Assembly: GCF_001570405.1 (NCBI RefSeq)
Contig: NZ_BBYM01000026.1
Location: 1-64,000 of the forward strand
Source of the DNA: Microtetraspora niveoalba
GTDB taxonomy: Bacteria > Actinomycetota > Actinomycetes > Streptosporangiales > Streptosporangiaceae
Reading direction: 5' to 3'
DNA: 64,000 nt
Shown: one piece after another, positions 27,019-35,930 of the stretch
Layout: every line of letters begins with the position of its first letter
Numbering within the stretch: position 1 is the stretch's first letter
Program-made: the position numbers and the translations under genes
Notes under the pieces: generated by a model
The model's database searches: none
Told to the model about the DNA's origin: nothing
Seen by the model: the letters and a program-made list of their open reading frames with translations, nothing else

Positions 27019-27293
27019 CGAAGTCAGGGGCCGCGTCCGGCACCATGACCAAGATCAGGTCGAAGGTGGGGAAGGGCAGGGCGCGCGAACCGATCAGGAC
27101 GGGGCGCGCCATGGTCAGCCCGGACTTCACCGCGCACCTGAAGGGCATCAAGGAGGGCAACGCCACGGGCAACTACGAGCACCAGCGGGGCCACCTCCCC
27201 GACGGACGCTCGACCGCGGCGAGGTCCACCGGTATCAGACCGAAGGCGCACGACGCCATCGACCCGCGCATGCCGAACCTCTCCCCGGCCTGA
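27015..27293 (+). CDS. Small basic hydrogenase-cluster protein, 92 residues
   Basis: Short basic protein with no membrane segment and no Cys. A central stretch (SPDFTAHLKGIKEGNATGNYEHQRGHLPDGRSTAARSTG) looks like a conserved linear motif rather than a fold. It begins in an ATGA overlap with the DUF5947-like gene, after a gggagcc site, and ends 18 bp before the next gene, so it is translationally coupled inside the hydrogenase operon. Function unknown. Confidence 0.6.
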   Translation: MTKSGAASGTMTKIRSKVGKGRAREPIRTGRAMVSPDFTAHLKGIKEGNATGNYEHQRGHLPDGRSTAARSTGIRPKAHDAIDPRMPNLSPA

Positions 27294-27311
27294 GGAGGAG
27301 GCGACCAGCCG

Positions 27312-27959
27312 ATGACGACGACGGCCTGCCCGCCGACGCTGCGGATAACGGTCGAGGGCGTGGAGGCGGCCGAGTTCGCGGCCGTCCCCACGCTGCGGTT
27401 CCACGCGCGGATCGGCGCCGCGGGGCCCGCCGAGATCCGCTCGCTCGACCTGCGCGCGCAGGTCCGCATCGCGGCGGCGCACCGCTCCTACGACGCGGCG
27501 GCGCGGGAACGCCTCGCCGAACTGTTCGGCCCGCCGGCGGACTGGGGCCGCACGCTGCGCAGCCTGCTGTGGACGCACGCGACGGCGCGGGTTCCCGCGT
27601 TCCGCGACGGCTCCTGCGCCGCCGAGATCCCGGTGACCTGCACGTACGACTTCGAGGTGGTCGCGGCCAAGTACCTCCACGCCCTCCCGGACGGGGAGGT
27701 ACCGCTGGAGTTCCTGTTCAGCGGCACGATCTTCTACCTGGACGGCGGGCTGCTGCGCGCGGCCCGCGTCCCCTGGGACACCGAGGCCCGGTTCACCATG
27801 CCGGTACGCGTCTGGAAGGACCTGATGGACCACTACTTCCCCGGCAGCGCCTGGCTGCGCCTGGACCGCTCGGTCTTCGACCGCCTCTACGCCTACCGGG
27901 TGCGCAACACGCTCCCCGGCTGGGACGATGTGGTGTCCGCTCTGCTGGAAGGGCGGTGA
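27312..27959 (+). CDS. DUF6084-like hydrogenase-associated protein
   Basis: 215-residue soluble protein, mostly predicted beta. The opening LRITVEGVEAAEFAAVPTLRFHARIGAAGPAEIRSLDLRAQVRI and the later PVTCTYDFEVVAAKYLHALPDGEVPLEFLFSGTIFY match a family I know only from hydrogenase clusters (DUF6084). No catalytic motif is evident. gaggaggcgacc precedes the ATG at 27312. It may be a chaperone or assembly factor; that is inference from context. Confidence 0.6.
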   Translation: MTTTACPPTLRITVEGVEAAEFAAVPTLRFHARIGAAGPAEIRSLDLRAQVRIAAAHRSYDAAARERLAELFGPPADWGRTLRSLLWTHATARVPAFRDGSCAAEIPVTCTYDFEVVAAKYLHALPDGEVPLEFLFSGTIFYLDGGLLRAARVPWDTEARFTMPVRVWKDLMDHYFPGSAWLRLDRSVFDRLYAYRVRNTLPGWDDVVSALLEGR

Positions 27960-27966
27960 GCGGGCC

Positions 27967-29019
27967 GTGGACGACGTGCGGCGGATCGCCCAGGCCGTGC
28001 TGTACGAGGGCTACCTGCTGTGGCCGTACCGGCGGTCGGCCCTGAAGAATCGGCAGCGCTGGACCATCGGGGGCCTCCACCCCCGGGCGTACTGCGCGGA
28101 GGGCGGCGACGCGTGGTACGCCCAGACGCAGTGCCTGGTGGAGGCGGCGCCCGAGGACGAGGTGGACGTGGAGGTGCGCTTCCTGCACGCGCTCAGCCAC
28201 GACCCCGCCCGGCCGCGCGACGACGGGCACGCCGTCCGCCTGGAGCCGGTGCCGGAGCTGACGGTGGGCGAGCACCGGTACACGGCCCGCGAGGAGGCGA
28301 CCGAGCGCGAGGTGCCGGTGCCCGGCCTGCGCCTGGGCGCGCTCGTGGAGCGTCCCCATCGTGTCGCGGTCGACTTCCCCGCCGGCCGGGAGGTCGAGTG
28401 GCTGTCGGAGCCGTCCGGGCGGCGGGTCGGCGCGATCGTGCGCGTCTGGCGCAAGGTGCGGGGCGAGGTGGAGATCCGGGCGGAGCGGCCGGCTCCCGGC
28501 GTCTTCCGGCTCACCGTTCTCGTGGTCAACACGAGCGGCTGGGAGGGCGACTCCCGCGAGGAGGCCCTGCGACGGACGCTCCTGTCCTGCCACATGGTGG
28601 TGCGGGCGCGCGGCGGCGCCGGGTTCGTGTCGCTCATGGACCCCCCGGACGCGCTGCGGCCGCTCGCGGAGGGCTGCCGGAACGTCGGCGTCTGGCCCGT
28701 CCTCGTGGGCCCGCCGGATTCGCGCGACACGCTGCTCTCCGCGCCGATCATCCTGTACGACCACCCGGAGATCGCCCCGGAGAGCCCCGGCGACCTCTTC
28801 GACGCGACGGAGATCGACCAGTTGCTGACGTTGAGCGTGCTGTCGCTGACCGACGAGGAGCGGCGGGAGATCCGCGACGGCGACCCGCGCGCCCGGGAGA
28901 TCCTGGACCGGTGCGCCGCGCTCACGCCCGAGCAGCTGATGCGGCTGCACGGCACCCTGCGCGACATCCGGCCCGTCCAGGGCGTACGGCCGGCGGCCGG
29001 AGAGGGGCCGGGGACATGA
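27967..29019 (+). CDS. Hydrogenase-cluster protein of unknown function, 350 residues
   Basis: Begins DDVRRIAQAVLYEGYLLWPYRRSALKNRQRWTIGGLHP, a highly patterned N-terminus suggesting a conserved family in these operons. The body is a mixed beta protein with a late helical segment (DPRAREILDRCAALTPEQLMRLHGTLRDI). No known catalytic motif or membrane segment is seen. GTG at 27967 is preferred; the open frame extends 39 bp upstream into the preceding gene. The stop overlaps the protease start (ATGA). Confidence 0.6.
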   Translation: MDDVRRIAQAVLYEGYLLWPYRRSALKNRQRWTIGGLHPRAYCAEGGDAWYAQTQCLVEAAPEDEVDVEVRFLHALSHDPARPRDDGHAVRLEPVPELTVGEHRYTAREEATEREVPVPGLRLGALVERPHRVAVDFPAGREVEWLSEPSGRRVGAIVRVWRKVRGEVEIRAERPAPGVFRLTVLVVNTSGWEGDSREEALRRTLLSCHMVVRARGGAGFVSLMDPPDALRPLAEGCRNVGVWPVLVGPPDSRDTLLSAPIILYDHPEIAPESPGDLFDATEIDQLLTLSVLSLTDEERREIRDGDPRAREILDRCAALTPEQLMRLHGTLRDIRPVQGVRPAAGEGPGT

Positions 29020-29891
29020 GCATGGACTTCTGGGCGCGCATGGAACGCAGGGGCCCCGACACGGTGGACGTGGACGGCGTACCGGTCGGCCCCGGCAGCC
29101 GGGTGCGGCTGCGGCCGAGGTCCTCCCGCGCGGACATCTTCGACCTCGCGCTGGAAGGGCGGATCGCCGTCGTGGAGGCGGTCGAGCGGGACGACGAGGG
29201 CACGCCGCACCTCGCGGTCACCCTGGAGGACGACCCCGGCCGCGACCTCGGGGAGGCCCGGCTGCCCGGGCACCGCTTCTTCTACGCCGCCGAGGAGGTG
29301 GAGCCGCTGGCCGGAGGCGCCCCGGCCGGGCGGCCCGCCCGCGTCCTCGTCGCCGGGATCGGCAACATCTTCCTCGGCGACGACGGCTTCGGCGTCGAGG
29401 TGGTGCGCCGGCTGGAGCAGGCCCGCCCGCCCGAACTGCCCCCCGAGGTGGACGTCGTGGACTTCGGGATCCGCGGCATGGACCTCGCGTACGCGTTGCA
29501 ACGGGACTACGCCGCCGTGCTGTTCGTGGATGCCGCGCCGCGCGGGGAGCCTCCGGGGACGCTCACCCTTCTGGAGCCCCATCTGTCGGACACCGGCGGT
29601 GCCCCGGTGGAGACCCACGGCATGGACCCCGTGCAGGTGTTGCGCCTGGCACGCGAGCTCGGCCGCATCCCGCCGCGCGTGCTCATCCTGTGCTGCGAGC
29701 CCGCGGCCGTGCTCCGGGGGACGCCCGACGAGGACGTCCTGGTGGAGCTGAGCGCCCCGGTGCGCGCGGCGGCCGGCGAGGCGGTCGGCGTGGTCGCCTC
29801 GGTGGTGGCGGACCTGCTCGCCGAAGCCGGCGCGCCGGTCTGCGACGGAGACCCGGGTGAACTCCCGGAGGAACGGAGCGTGAGCAGATGA
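29016..29891 (+). CDS. Hydrogenase maturation protease with extra N-terminal domain
   Basis: Residues from about 110 to 265 form a HyaD/HybD-type endopeptidase: VLVAGIGNIFLGDDGFGVEVVRRLE with the metal-binding Glu or Asp, VDFGIRGMDLAYAL with the second Asp, and a late His in the VETHGMDP segment. It should cut the 23-residue tail from the large subunit. In front sits a domain of about 100 residues (DVDGVPVGPGSRVRLRPRSSRADIFDLALEGRIAVVEAVERDDEG) that ordinary proteases of about 160 residues lack. ATG at 29016 overlaps the previous stop. Confidence 0.85.
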   Translation: MSMDFWARMERRGPDTVDVDGVPVGPGSRVRLRPRSSRADIFDLALEGRIAVVEAVERDDEGTPHLAVTLEDDPGRDLGEARLPGHRFFYAAEEVEPLAGGAPAGRPARVLVAGIGNIFLGDDGFGVEVVRRLEQARPPELPPEVDVVDFGIRGMDLAYALQRDYAAVLFVDAAPRGEPPGTLTLLEPHLSDTGGAPVETHGMDPVQVLRLARELGRIPPRVLILCCEPAAVLRGTPDEDVLVELSAPVRAAAGEAVGVVASVVADLLAEAGAPVCDGDPGELPEERSVSR

Positions 29892-29995
29892 AGAAGCTGA
29901 AGGTGACCGCCGCGGTCCTGGGCTGCGCGGCGCTGGTGCTCATCGTGGTGCAGTGGCCGGACATCCGCCGCTACATCAGGATCGAGCGCATGTGA
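29888..29995 (+). CDS. 35-residue membrane peptide, hydrogenase operon
   Basis: Starts in an ATGA overlap with the protease stop. The peptide has two N-terminal Lys pairs, one transmembrane helix (VTAAVLGCAALVLIVVQ), a Trp-Pro-Asp turn and a basic C-terminus DIRRYIRIERM. This pattern matches the small DUF6893-type proteins that I recall beside actinobacterial group 1h hydrogenases. A membrane anchor or quinone-pathway adaptor for the enzyme is plausible. It closes the operon. Confidence 0.65.
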   Translation: MKKLKVTAAVLGCAALVLIVVQWPDIRRYIRIERM

Positions 29996-30078
29996 CACCG
30001 CCACGCGCGGGCAGGGCTCTCATAACGGTTTGATCACTGCGCGTGGGCTGCCGGTGGGTCGGCCCTACTTTTCCGCCT

Positions 30079-30208
30079 ATGCCGGTGGAGTTCCTGACTG
30101 ATGTCGAAGCGGCGGGCTACGCCCGGTACGCCGGACCGCCGGTGCGGGCGGACCCGGATCGGGTGCCGTGGGGAGCCGCTGAACGAGGTCACCGCCCGTC
30201 TCGGGCAT
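30079..30208 (+). pseudogene. Scar of mobile elements: Tn3-type transposase start and integrase-like fragment
   Basis: Frame 1 from ATG 30079 reads MPVEFLTDVEAAGYARY and continues for about 28 codons, very like the N-terminus of Tn3-family transposases (DUF4158). In another frame, 30173-30208 reads EPLNEVTARLGH, which resembles the C-terminal His region of tyrosine recombinases. Both are truncated and no terminal repeats are seen. The transposase frame runs directly into the lipoprotein gene at 30163. Confidence 0.45.
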
Positions 30209-31428
30209 CTCGTGCGTCGAGTGCCACCCGCCTGGTCGCGTTATGCGCGGCCGCCCTGCTGGGCGCGGGGTGCGCCGCCGCGCCGCCGCGGGGTGCGCCC
30301 GCACCGCAGGCAACCTCCTCCAGCATCACCACGGCGATCCCCGAACCCTCTCCAGTTCGTACGGCTCGGGGCCGGGGCTGGCGGCTCGAGCACGTCGGCG
30401 CCCAGCGCGGAACCCGGCTGAACGCGGTCGCAGCCAGCGGTCCCCGCGATGTGTGGGCGCTCGGCAGCCCGGACGAAGGCACCGGCCGACTGCTGCTCCT
30501 GCACTTCGACGGCCGGCGTTGGCGCGAGCGCCCCGCGCCCGAGGTGACATGGGACTCCAAAGATAACGAGAGGTTTCCCGCGCTGGTGGCGACCGGGCCG
30601 CGCGACGCCTGGATCTTCGCCACGACCGCCACTCTGGCCGCGCACCACTGGGACGGCGAGCGCTGGAGCCGGGTCCCGCTACCGGACATGGACTACGACC
30701 CGGGCGAGCGGGCCGGCGCCACCGCCCTCGCGCCCGACGACGTGTGGCTGGTGGTCGGAGATCACGCCGCGCACTGGGACGGGCGGGCCTGGACGGTCAT
30801 GCGCCTGCCCGCCTGGGCGGCGTCGGTGTCGGCCGCGGCGCCCGACCAGGTGTGGGCGGTCGGCGGCACCAGCCGGCCGCTCCCGCAGGGGAGCACCGGC
30901 TCACAGGCGGCGACCATGCGCTGGGACGGCCGGTCATGGCAACTGGTCCCCGCGCCCGAGGACCGCACACCGAGCAGGGAGATCAACAGCCAGGGCCGGC
31001 CGGACGGCAGCATCCCGTCGATCGTGCTCACCCAGGTCGTCGCCCACGGTCCCGGCAACGTATGGGCGATCGGCACCCGCACGGTGTTCGACTACGAGGA
31101 CGGCACCAGCAGTACCACGATCACCATGCACTGGGACGGCGCGGCCTGGTCGCTGGTACCCGGCTCGGCCGACGTCAGCGCGTCCGGCTCCGACGGCGCG
31201 AACGGCATCATCCTGGTCGACTCGGAGGCCGCCGAGAGCGGCTTGAGCGGGACCATCCGGGTCGCGCCCGACGGCAGCCGGACCGAGATACCGCCGATGG
31301 CGGGGGCGCACCGCAGGCGCGAGGTCGGCGTCTACGCGGTGAGCGCGGTGCCCGGAACGAGGACGGTCTACGCAGTCGGCCTCGCCTACGGCAAGAACTT
31401 CGGCCCCATGATCGCCCGCTACCGCTGA
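30163..31428 (+). CDS. Lipoprotein with repeated beta-propeller-like blades
   Basis: 421 residues from GTG 30163. The N-terminus holds a signal with lipobox LLGAGC (Cys about residue 37), then a Pro/Thr-rich linker. The rest is a set of repeats of about 45-55 residues with VWALG/VWLVVG/VWAVGG/VWAIG strands followed by W-DG-W elements, as in Kelch- or sialidase-like propellers of secreted actinomycete proteins. No catalytic motif. The start is uncertain because the frame is open back to 30043 through a transposase remnant and the ribosome binding site before 30163 is weak. It converges on and overlaps the PadR gene by 10 bp. Confidence 0.65.
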   Translation: MPWGAAERGHRPSRASRASSATRLVALCAAALLGAGCAAAPPRGAPAPQATSSSITTAIPEPSPVRTARGRGWRLEHVGAQRGTRLNAVAASGPRDVWALGSPDEGTGRLLLLHFDGRRWRERPAPEVTWDSKDNERFPALVATGPRDAWIFATTATLAAHHWDGERWSRVPLPDMDYDPGERAGATALAPDDVWLVVGDHAAHWDGRAWTVMRLPAWAASVSAAAPDQVWAVGGTSRPLPQGSTGSQAATMRWDGRSWQLVPAPEDRTPSREINSQGRPDGSIPSIVLTQVVAHGPGNVWAIGTRTVFDYEDGTSSTTITMHWDGAAWSLVPGSADVSASGSDGANGIILVDSEAAESGLSGTIRVAPDGSRTEIPPMAGAHRRREVGVYAVSAVPGTRTVYAVGLAYGKNFGPMIARYR

Positions 31429-31811
31429 GTTCCACCCGCGTGACGGTCGGCCGATCCGCCACCCAAGACCTCGGCTCGGTCCGCGACGAGCGGCGCCAGC
31501 CGGCGCAGGTAGTAGTCGAGCCGCCTGCGCGTCTCCTCCAGTGTGCCCAGCCAGCTCAGCAGTTCCGCCCGGCCCTTCGCGGTGAGCCGGTAGACGCGCC
31601 GCGCCGGCCCCGTGCCTGACGGCGCCCAGTCGGAGCACAGGCACCCGTGGCGCTCCAGCGAGCGCAACGTGCGGTAGACGGTGCTGGTGTCGCCGTCGAC
31701 GATGCCGAGGGGGCGCAGCCGCCGCACGAGTTCGTAGCCGTGATCCGGGCGCTCGCCCAGGAGCAGGAGCAGGCAGGGGCTCAGCAGGTTCTTCGGCTCC
31801 CAAACGCTCAC
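31419..31811 (-). CDS. PadR-family transcriptional regulator
   Basis: Winged-helix regulator: NLLSPCLLLLLGERPDHGYELVRRLRPLG, then DTSTVYRTLRSLERHGCLCSDWAPSGTGPARRVYRLTAKGRAELLSWL is a textbook PadR N-terminal domain, followed by a short helix. GTG at 31811 gives 130 residues, the usual size. The frame stays open to an ATG at 31973, but that extension is not PadR-like. Target unknown; the neighbours are a lipoprotein and a membrane protein. Confidence 0.85.
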   Translation of the reverse strand: MSVWEPKNLLSPCLLLLLGERPDHGYELVRRLRPLGIVDGDTSTVYRTLRSLERHGCLCSDWAPSGTGPARRVYRLTAKGRAELLSWLGTLEETRRRLDYYLRRLAPLVADRAEVLGGGSADRHAGGTQR

Positions 31812-32372
31812 TCCGGACCACCGTTCCCCGGCCGCTCGCCACTTCCGGAAGTCGACGGGTTCGATTTCCGAATTACGCCGGTGAATACCCAGAAGCCCCC
31901 AAAAGGGCACGCGAGCGGAACTATCCGAATTCACATCCTTTCCCCCAGCGCCCGCCGCGATCCCACAAAACAACGCTCCCCGCCGACCGGCTTTCCGGGC
32001 GGGACGCGACGCGTGCGGGCCGCATACGGGAGCAGAGCGACGCGAGTGGAAGCCACCGCGTCAGCGGGACGGGACCGGGGGCGCACACGGGAGCCGGGCG
32101 GGTGAGGCCCGTAAGCCCCTACGGAAGCGGACGGGAGGGGGCGACGGGCGACGGGCCGCGGAGGGAAAACCGGGCGCGGGGAAAGCAGACGGGGAAAAGC
32201 AGGACGGGGAAAGCGCGGCCGGGAAAATCCGCTTCGTAACCCTCGGCGGCGGAGTTAAACCTGCCTTTACCCGATGCTCGACGGTCGCTGAACAAGCGCT
32301 AACTAATCTGGCGCAGATGATTCCGCCGAGCCAGGTGAGGCACCTGCGCCGGTTGTGACGGGGAGAAATACG
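31812..32372. other. 560-bp intergenic region between PadR and membrane-protein genes
   Basis: No protein-coding gene can be supported on either strand. The part from 31812 to about 31975 is less GC-rich and should hold the PadR promoter. The middle is G/A-rich and includes the repeat at 32175-32228. The part from about 32230 to 32320 contains AT-richer patches (GTTAAACC, TGCCTTTACC, CGCTAACTAATC) that probably carry the promoter of the gene at 32373. Confidence 0.6.
32175..32228. repeat. 15-bp quasi-tandem purine repeat
   Basis: Units begin at 32175, 32190, 32205 and 32220, each close to CGGGGAAAGCAGGA; a weaker unit may precede them near 32159. The strand bias is strong (G/A on the plus strand) over about 55 bp. 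It lies 145 bp upstream of the gene at 32373. Confidence 0.6.
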
Positions 32373-33863
32373 ATGAATCAGCTTACGGAGACCGCCGCAC
32401 GGGGTGGCGGCTCCTCGCGGGCGCCGGGGCGGTCCTCCCGGAAGGGTGTCAGGCGCTGGGCGGCCTCGCATCGTTGGTACCTGGCGCTCGCCGCGGTGGC
32501 GGTCTGCTATTCGGCGGTCCAGCTCCTGGTGACCGCCCGGGTCGGGCTGGGCTGGGACGAGAGCATCTACGTCAGCCAGGTCACTCCGGGCGTGCCCCCG
32601 GCCTGGTTCAGCGCGCCGCGCGCGCGAGGGGTCCCCTTCCTGGTGGCCCCGGTGACCCTGTTCACCTCGTCGGTCATCGCCATCCGCGTCTACCTCAGCC
32701 TGCTGTCGGGCCTCGGACTCTTCCTCGCGTACGCGCCCTGGGTGCGGCTGCGGCCGGGGGCCGCCGTTCCCGCCGCCGCAGCGCTGTTCGCGGGGCTGTG
32801 GACGTCGCTCTTCTACGGCGGCGAGGCGATGCCGAACATCTGGGTCGCGTTCTGCGCGGTCGGCGGCGCCGCCCTGTTCTGCCAGGCGAAGCGCAGGGGC
32901 GCCCTGGTGGGCATCGTGCTCGCCTTCGCGATCGCGTCGCTGGTCCGCCCGACGGACGCGTCCTGGCTGGCGCTGCCCCTCGTGGCGTACGGGCTGGTGG
33001 CCAGGCGCCTGCGGCAGGTCGCCGCCGTCGTCGCGGGGCTCGCGGTCGGCTGGGGCGAGTGGCTCGTCGAGGCGATGACGAACTACGGCGGCCCGCTCGC
33101 GCGGCTGTCCGCGGCGGGCGCCAAGAACGAGGCCGGGCTGCACTTCAGCCTGGGCGAGCACCTGCGGGCGCTGGACGGCCCGATCCTGTGCCGCTTCGGC
33201 CACCCGTGCGGCGACGTCCCGCTCGCGCACGTCGCGTGGTTCGCCGCCATCCCGGTGCTCGCGGCGGTCGGCCTGTGGGCGGTGCGCAAGCCGGCGCGCA
33301 GGCGGCCGCTGATCATCGCCACCGCGTCGGGCGTGGCCCTCGCCCTGTCGTACATCTTCACGATCGGGTACGCCGCGCCGCGTTTCCTGCTGCCGGTGTA
33401 CGCCCTGCTCGCCCTGCCCGTGGCCTGCGGCCTCGCGTCGGTGGCGCGGGTGCGGGCGGGCCGGGTGCTGGTGGCCGTCGCGATGCTGGCGTTCTTCGTG
33501 CTCCAGGGGAGCACGCTGCTCGAGCGGGCGGACGTCGAGGGTGCGGCCCGGGAGCCCGACCGCCTGGCGGCCGAGGCGCTGCGCGGTCTCGGCATCACGC
33601 GGCCGTGCTTCCTGTACGGCCACGCCGCGCTCCAGGTCGGCTACCTGAGCGGCTGCGGCATGGTCGGGATCACCAAGGACTACGGGGGCTACGAGCTGCC
33701 CCGGCAGATCGACGCGGCGCTGGTCCGGGGTGACTGGGTCGGCGTGCTGAGCAACCGGAAGGACACCCCGGCCGGGTTCCTCGCCTCCTGGCGCCGCGTT
33801 CCGCTCATCGCGACCGGCTCGCAGCGGTGGTACCTCTACCGGCCGCCGAGCTCCCTCCAGTGA
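32373..33863 (+). CDS. GT-C-fold membrane glycosyltransferase-like protein
   Basis: 496 residues with about 10-12 hydrophobic helices. The first extracytoplasmic loop has GLGWDESIYVSQ, the acidic Asp-Glu pair typical of GT-C transferases that use polyprenyl-phosphate sugars (PMT/ArnT-like). A C-terminal soluble part of about 100 residues follows the last helix and ends in RWYLYRPP. ATG at 32373 follows gggagaaa. The acceptor is unknown. A similar but distinct protein is encoded at 59782. Confidence 0.65.
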   Translation: MNQLTETAARGGGSSRAPGRSSRKGVRRWAASHRWYLALAAVAVCYSAVQLLVTARVGLGWDESIYVSQVTPGVPPAWFSAPRARGVPFLVAPVTLFTSSVIAIRVYLSLLSGLGLFLAYAPWVRLRPGAAVPAAAALFAGLWTSLFYGGEAMPNIWVAFCAVGGAALFCQAKRRGALVGIVLAFAIASLVRPTDASWLALPLVAYGLVARRLRQVAAVVAGLAVGWGEWLVEAMTNYGGPLARLSAAGAKNEAGLHFSLGEHLRALDGPILCRFGHPCGDVPLAHVAWFAAIPVLAAVGLWAVRKPARRRPLIIATASGVALALSYIFTIGYAAPRFLLPVYALLALPVACGLASVARVRAGRVLVAVAMLAFFVLQGSTLLERADVEGAAREPDRLAAEALRGLGITRPCFLYGHAALQVGYLSGCGMVGITKDYGGYELPRQIDAALVRGDWVGVLSNRKDTPAGFLASWRRVPLIATGSQRWYLYRPPSSLQ

Positions 33864-33994
33864 CCTGTCGCGCGACCTCGACCAGGTGATTCACGGCGTC
33901 CGGCCGGGATCTCTGGGGGCGGATCCGGGGCCAAGGCGCGGAGACGCCCACCGGCCCCCCACGCCGCGGTGGCGTGGGAGGCCGGGCGCCGCGG

Positions 33995-34031
33995 CCGGAC
34001 CGCGATCGGGCCGGACCCGGCCGCGGTCCGG
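33995..34031. terminator. Hairpin between convergent genes
   Basis: A 10-bp stem (CCGGACCGCG at 33995-34004, complement at 34022-34031) with a 17-base loop, lying between the convergent membrane-protein and thiolase genes. No U-tract on either side, and the region is so GC-rich that chance pairing is likely. Confidence 0.35.
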
Positions 34032-34095
34032 TCCGACCCCGGCCGGCGGCGCGACGGCGCCGAGAGCAGAGGCGCGCCCGAGCGGAGGCGTTCGG

Positions 34096-35252
<1,157 letters not shown>

Positions 35253-35253
<1 letters not shown>

Positions 35254-35879
35254 CACAACTCCTTAGGTTGAAGGATCCCTTCGAGGACCATCGAGACGTA
35301 CTGCCTGGCGATCTCGTCCGCGGGCAGCGGGCCGTCGCTCCGGTACCAGCTCGCGGCCAGCCAGACGGTGTCGCGGATGAACCGGTAGATGAGACCGGTG
35401 TCGAGGTCGGGACGCAGCTCCCCGTCCAGGACGCCCCGGTCGAGCACCGACAGCCACACCTCTCTGAAACGCCGCTGGCTGTCCAGCAGGTACGAGAAAC
35501 GCGGATTCGTCGCCAGGTGTTTCGATTCGTTCTGATAGATGACGACCGCGGGGCGATGGCGGTCGATCGTCTGGAAGGACGCGCCGATCAGCGCGCGGAA
35601 GGTCGCGCCGGCGCCGAGACCGGAGCCGAGCACCTTCTCGTACGCCGCCCACATGTCGGTGAGGAACGCCGACAGGATCTCGTCGGCGATCGACTCCTTG
35701 GAGTCGAAGTGGTAGTAGAGGCTTCCTCCGAGAATGCCCGCCGCGTCGGCCACCTCGCGCACCGTGGTGACGGCGTATCCCCGGGAGGCGAACACCTCGG
35801 CCGCCGCCGCGAGCAGCTCGGCGCGCCGCTCGGCCCGCGCGGCGGCGGTGCTCTTGGAGTCTCGGCGACGTGGGCTCAT
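35253..35879 (-). CDS. kstR2: TetR-family regulator, KstR2-like
   Basis: 208 residues. Helix-turn-helix: AERRAELLAAAAEVFASRGYAVTTVREVADAAGILGGSLYYHFDSKESI at about 18-66, typical of acyl-CoA-sensing TetR repressors. The C-terminal ligand domain is rich in aromatic residues. It is encoded between fadA6 and ipdF, the usual place for KstR2, which is relieved by a CoA thioester of the steroid intermediate HIP. The 19-bp operators at 36746 and 58798 are its likely targets. Confidence 0.75.
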
Positions 35880-35930
35880 GGAACGGGGGCCTTTCGTGCC
35901 ATCCGGCCGGGAGACGCTCTCCGCACCGGA

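Noticed and set aside
31812-31973. N-terminal extension of the PadR gene to ATG 31973
   Set aside because: The extension is not PadR-like and PadR proteins normally begin close to the GTG at 31811.
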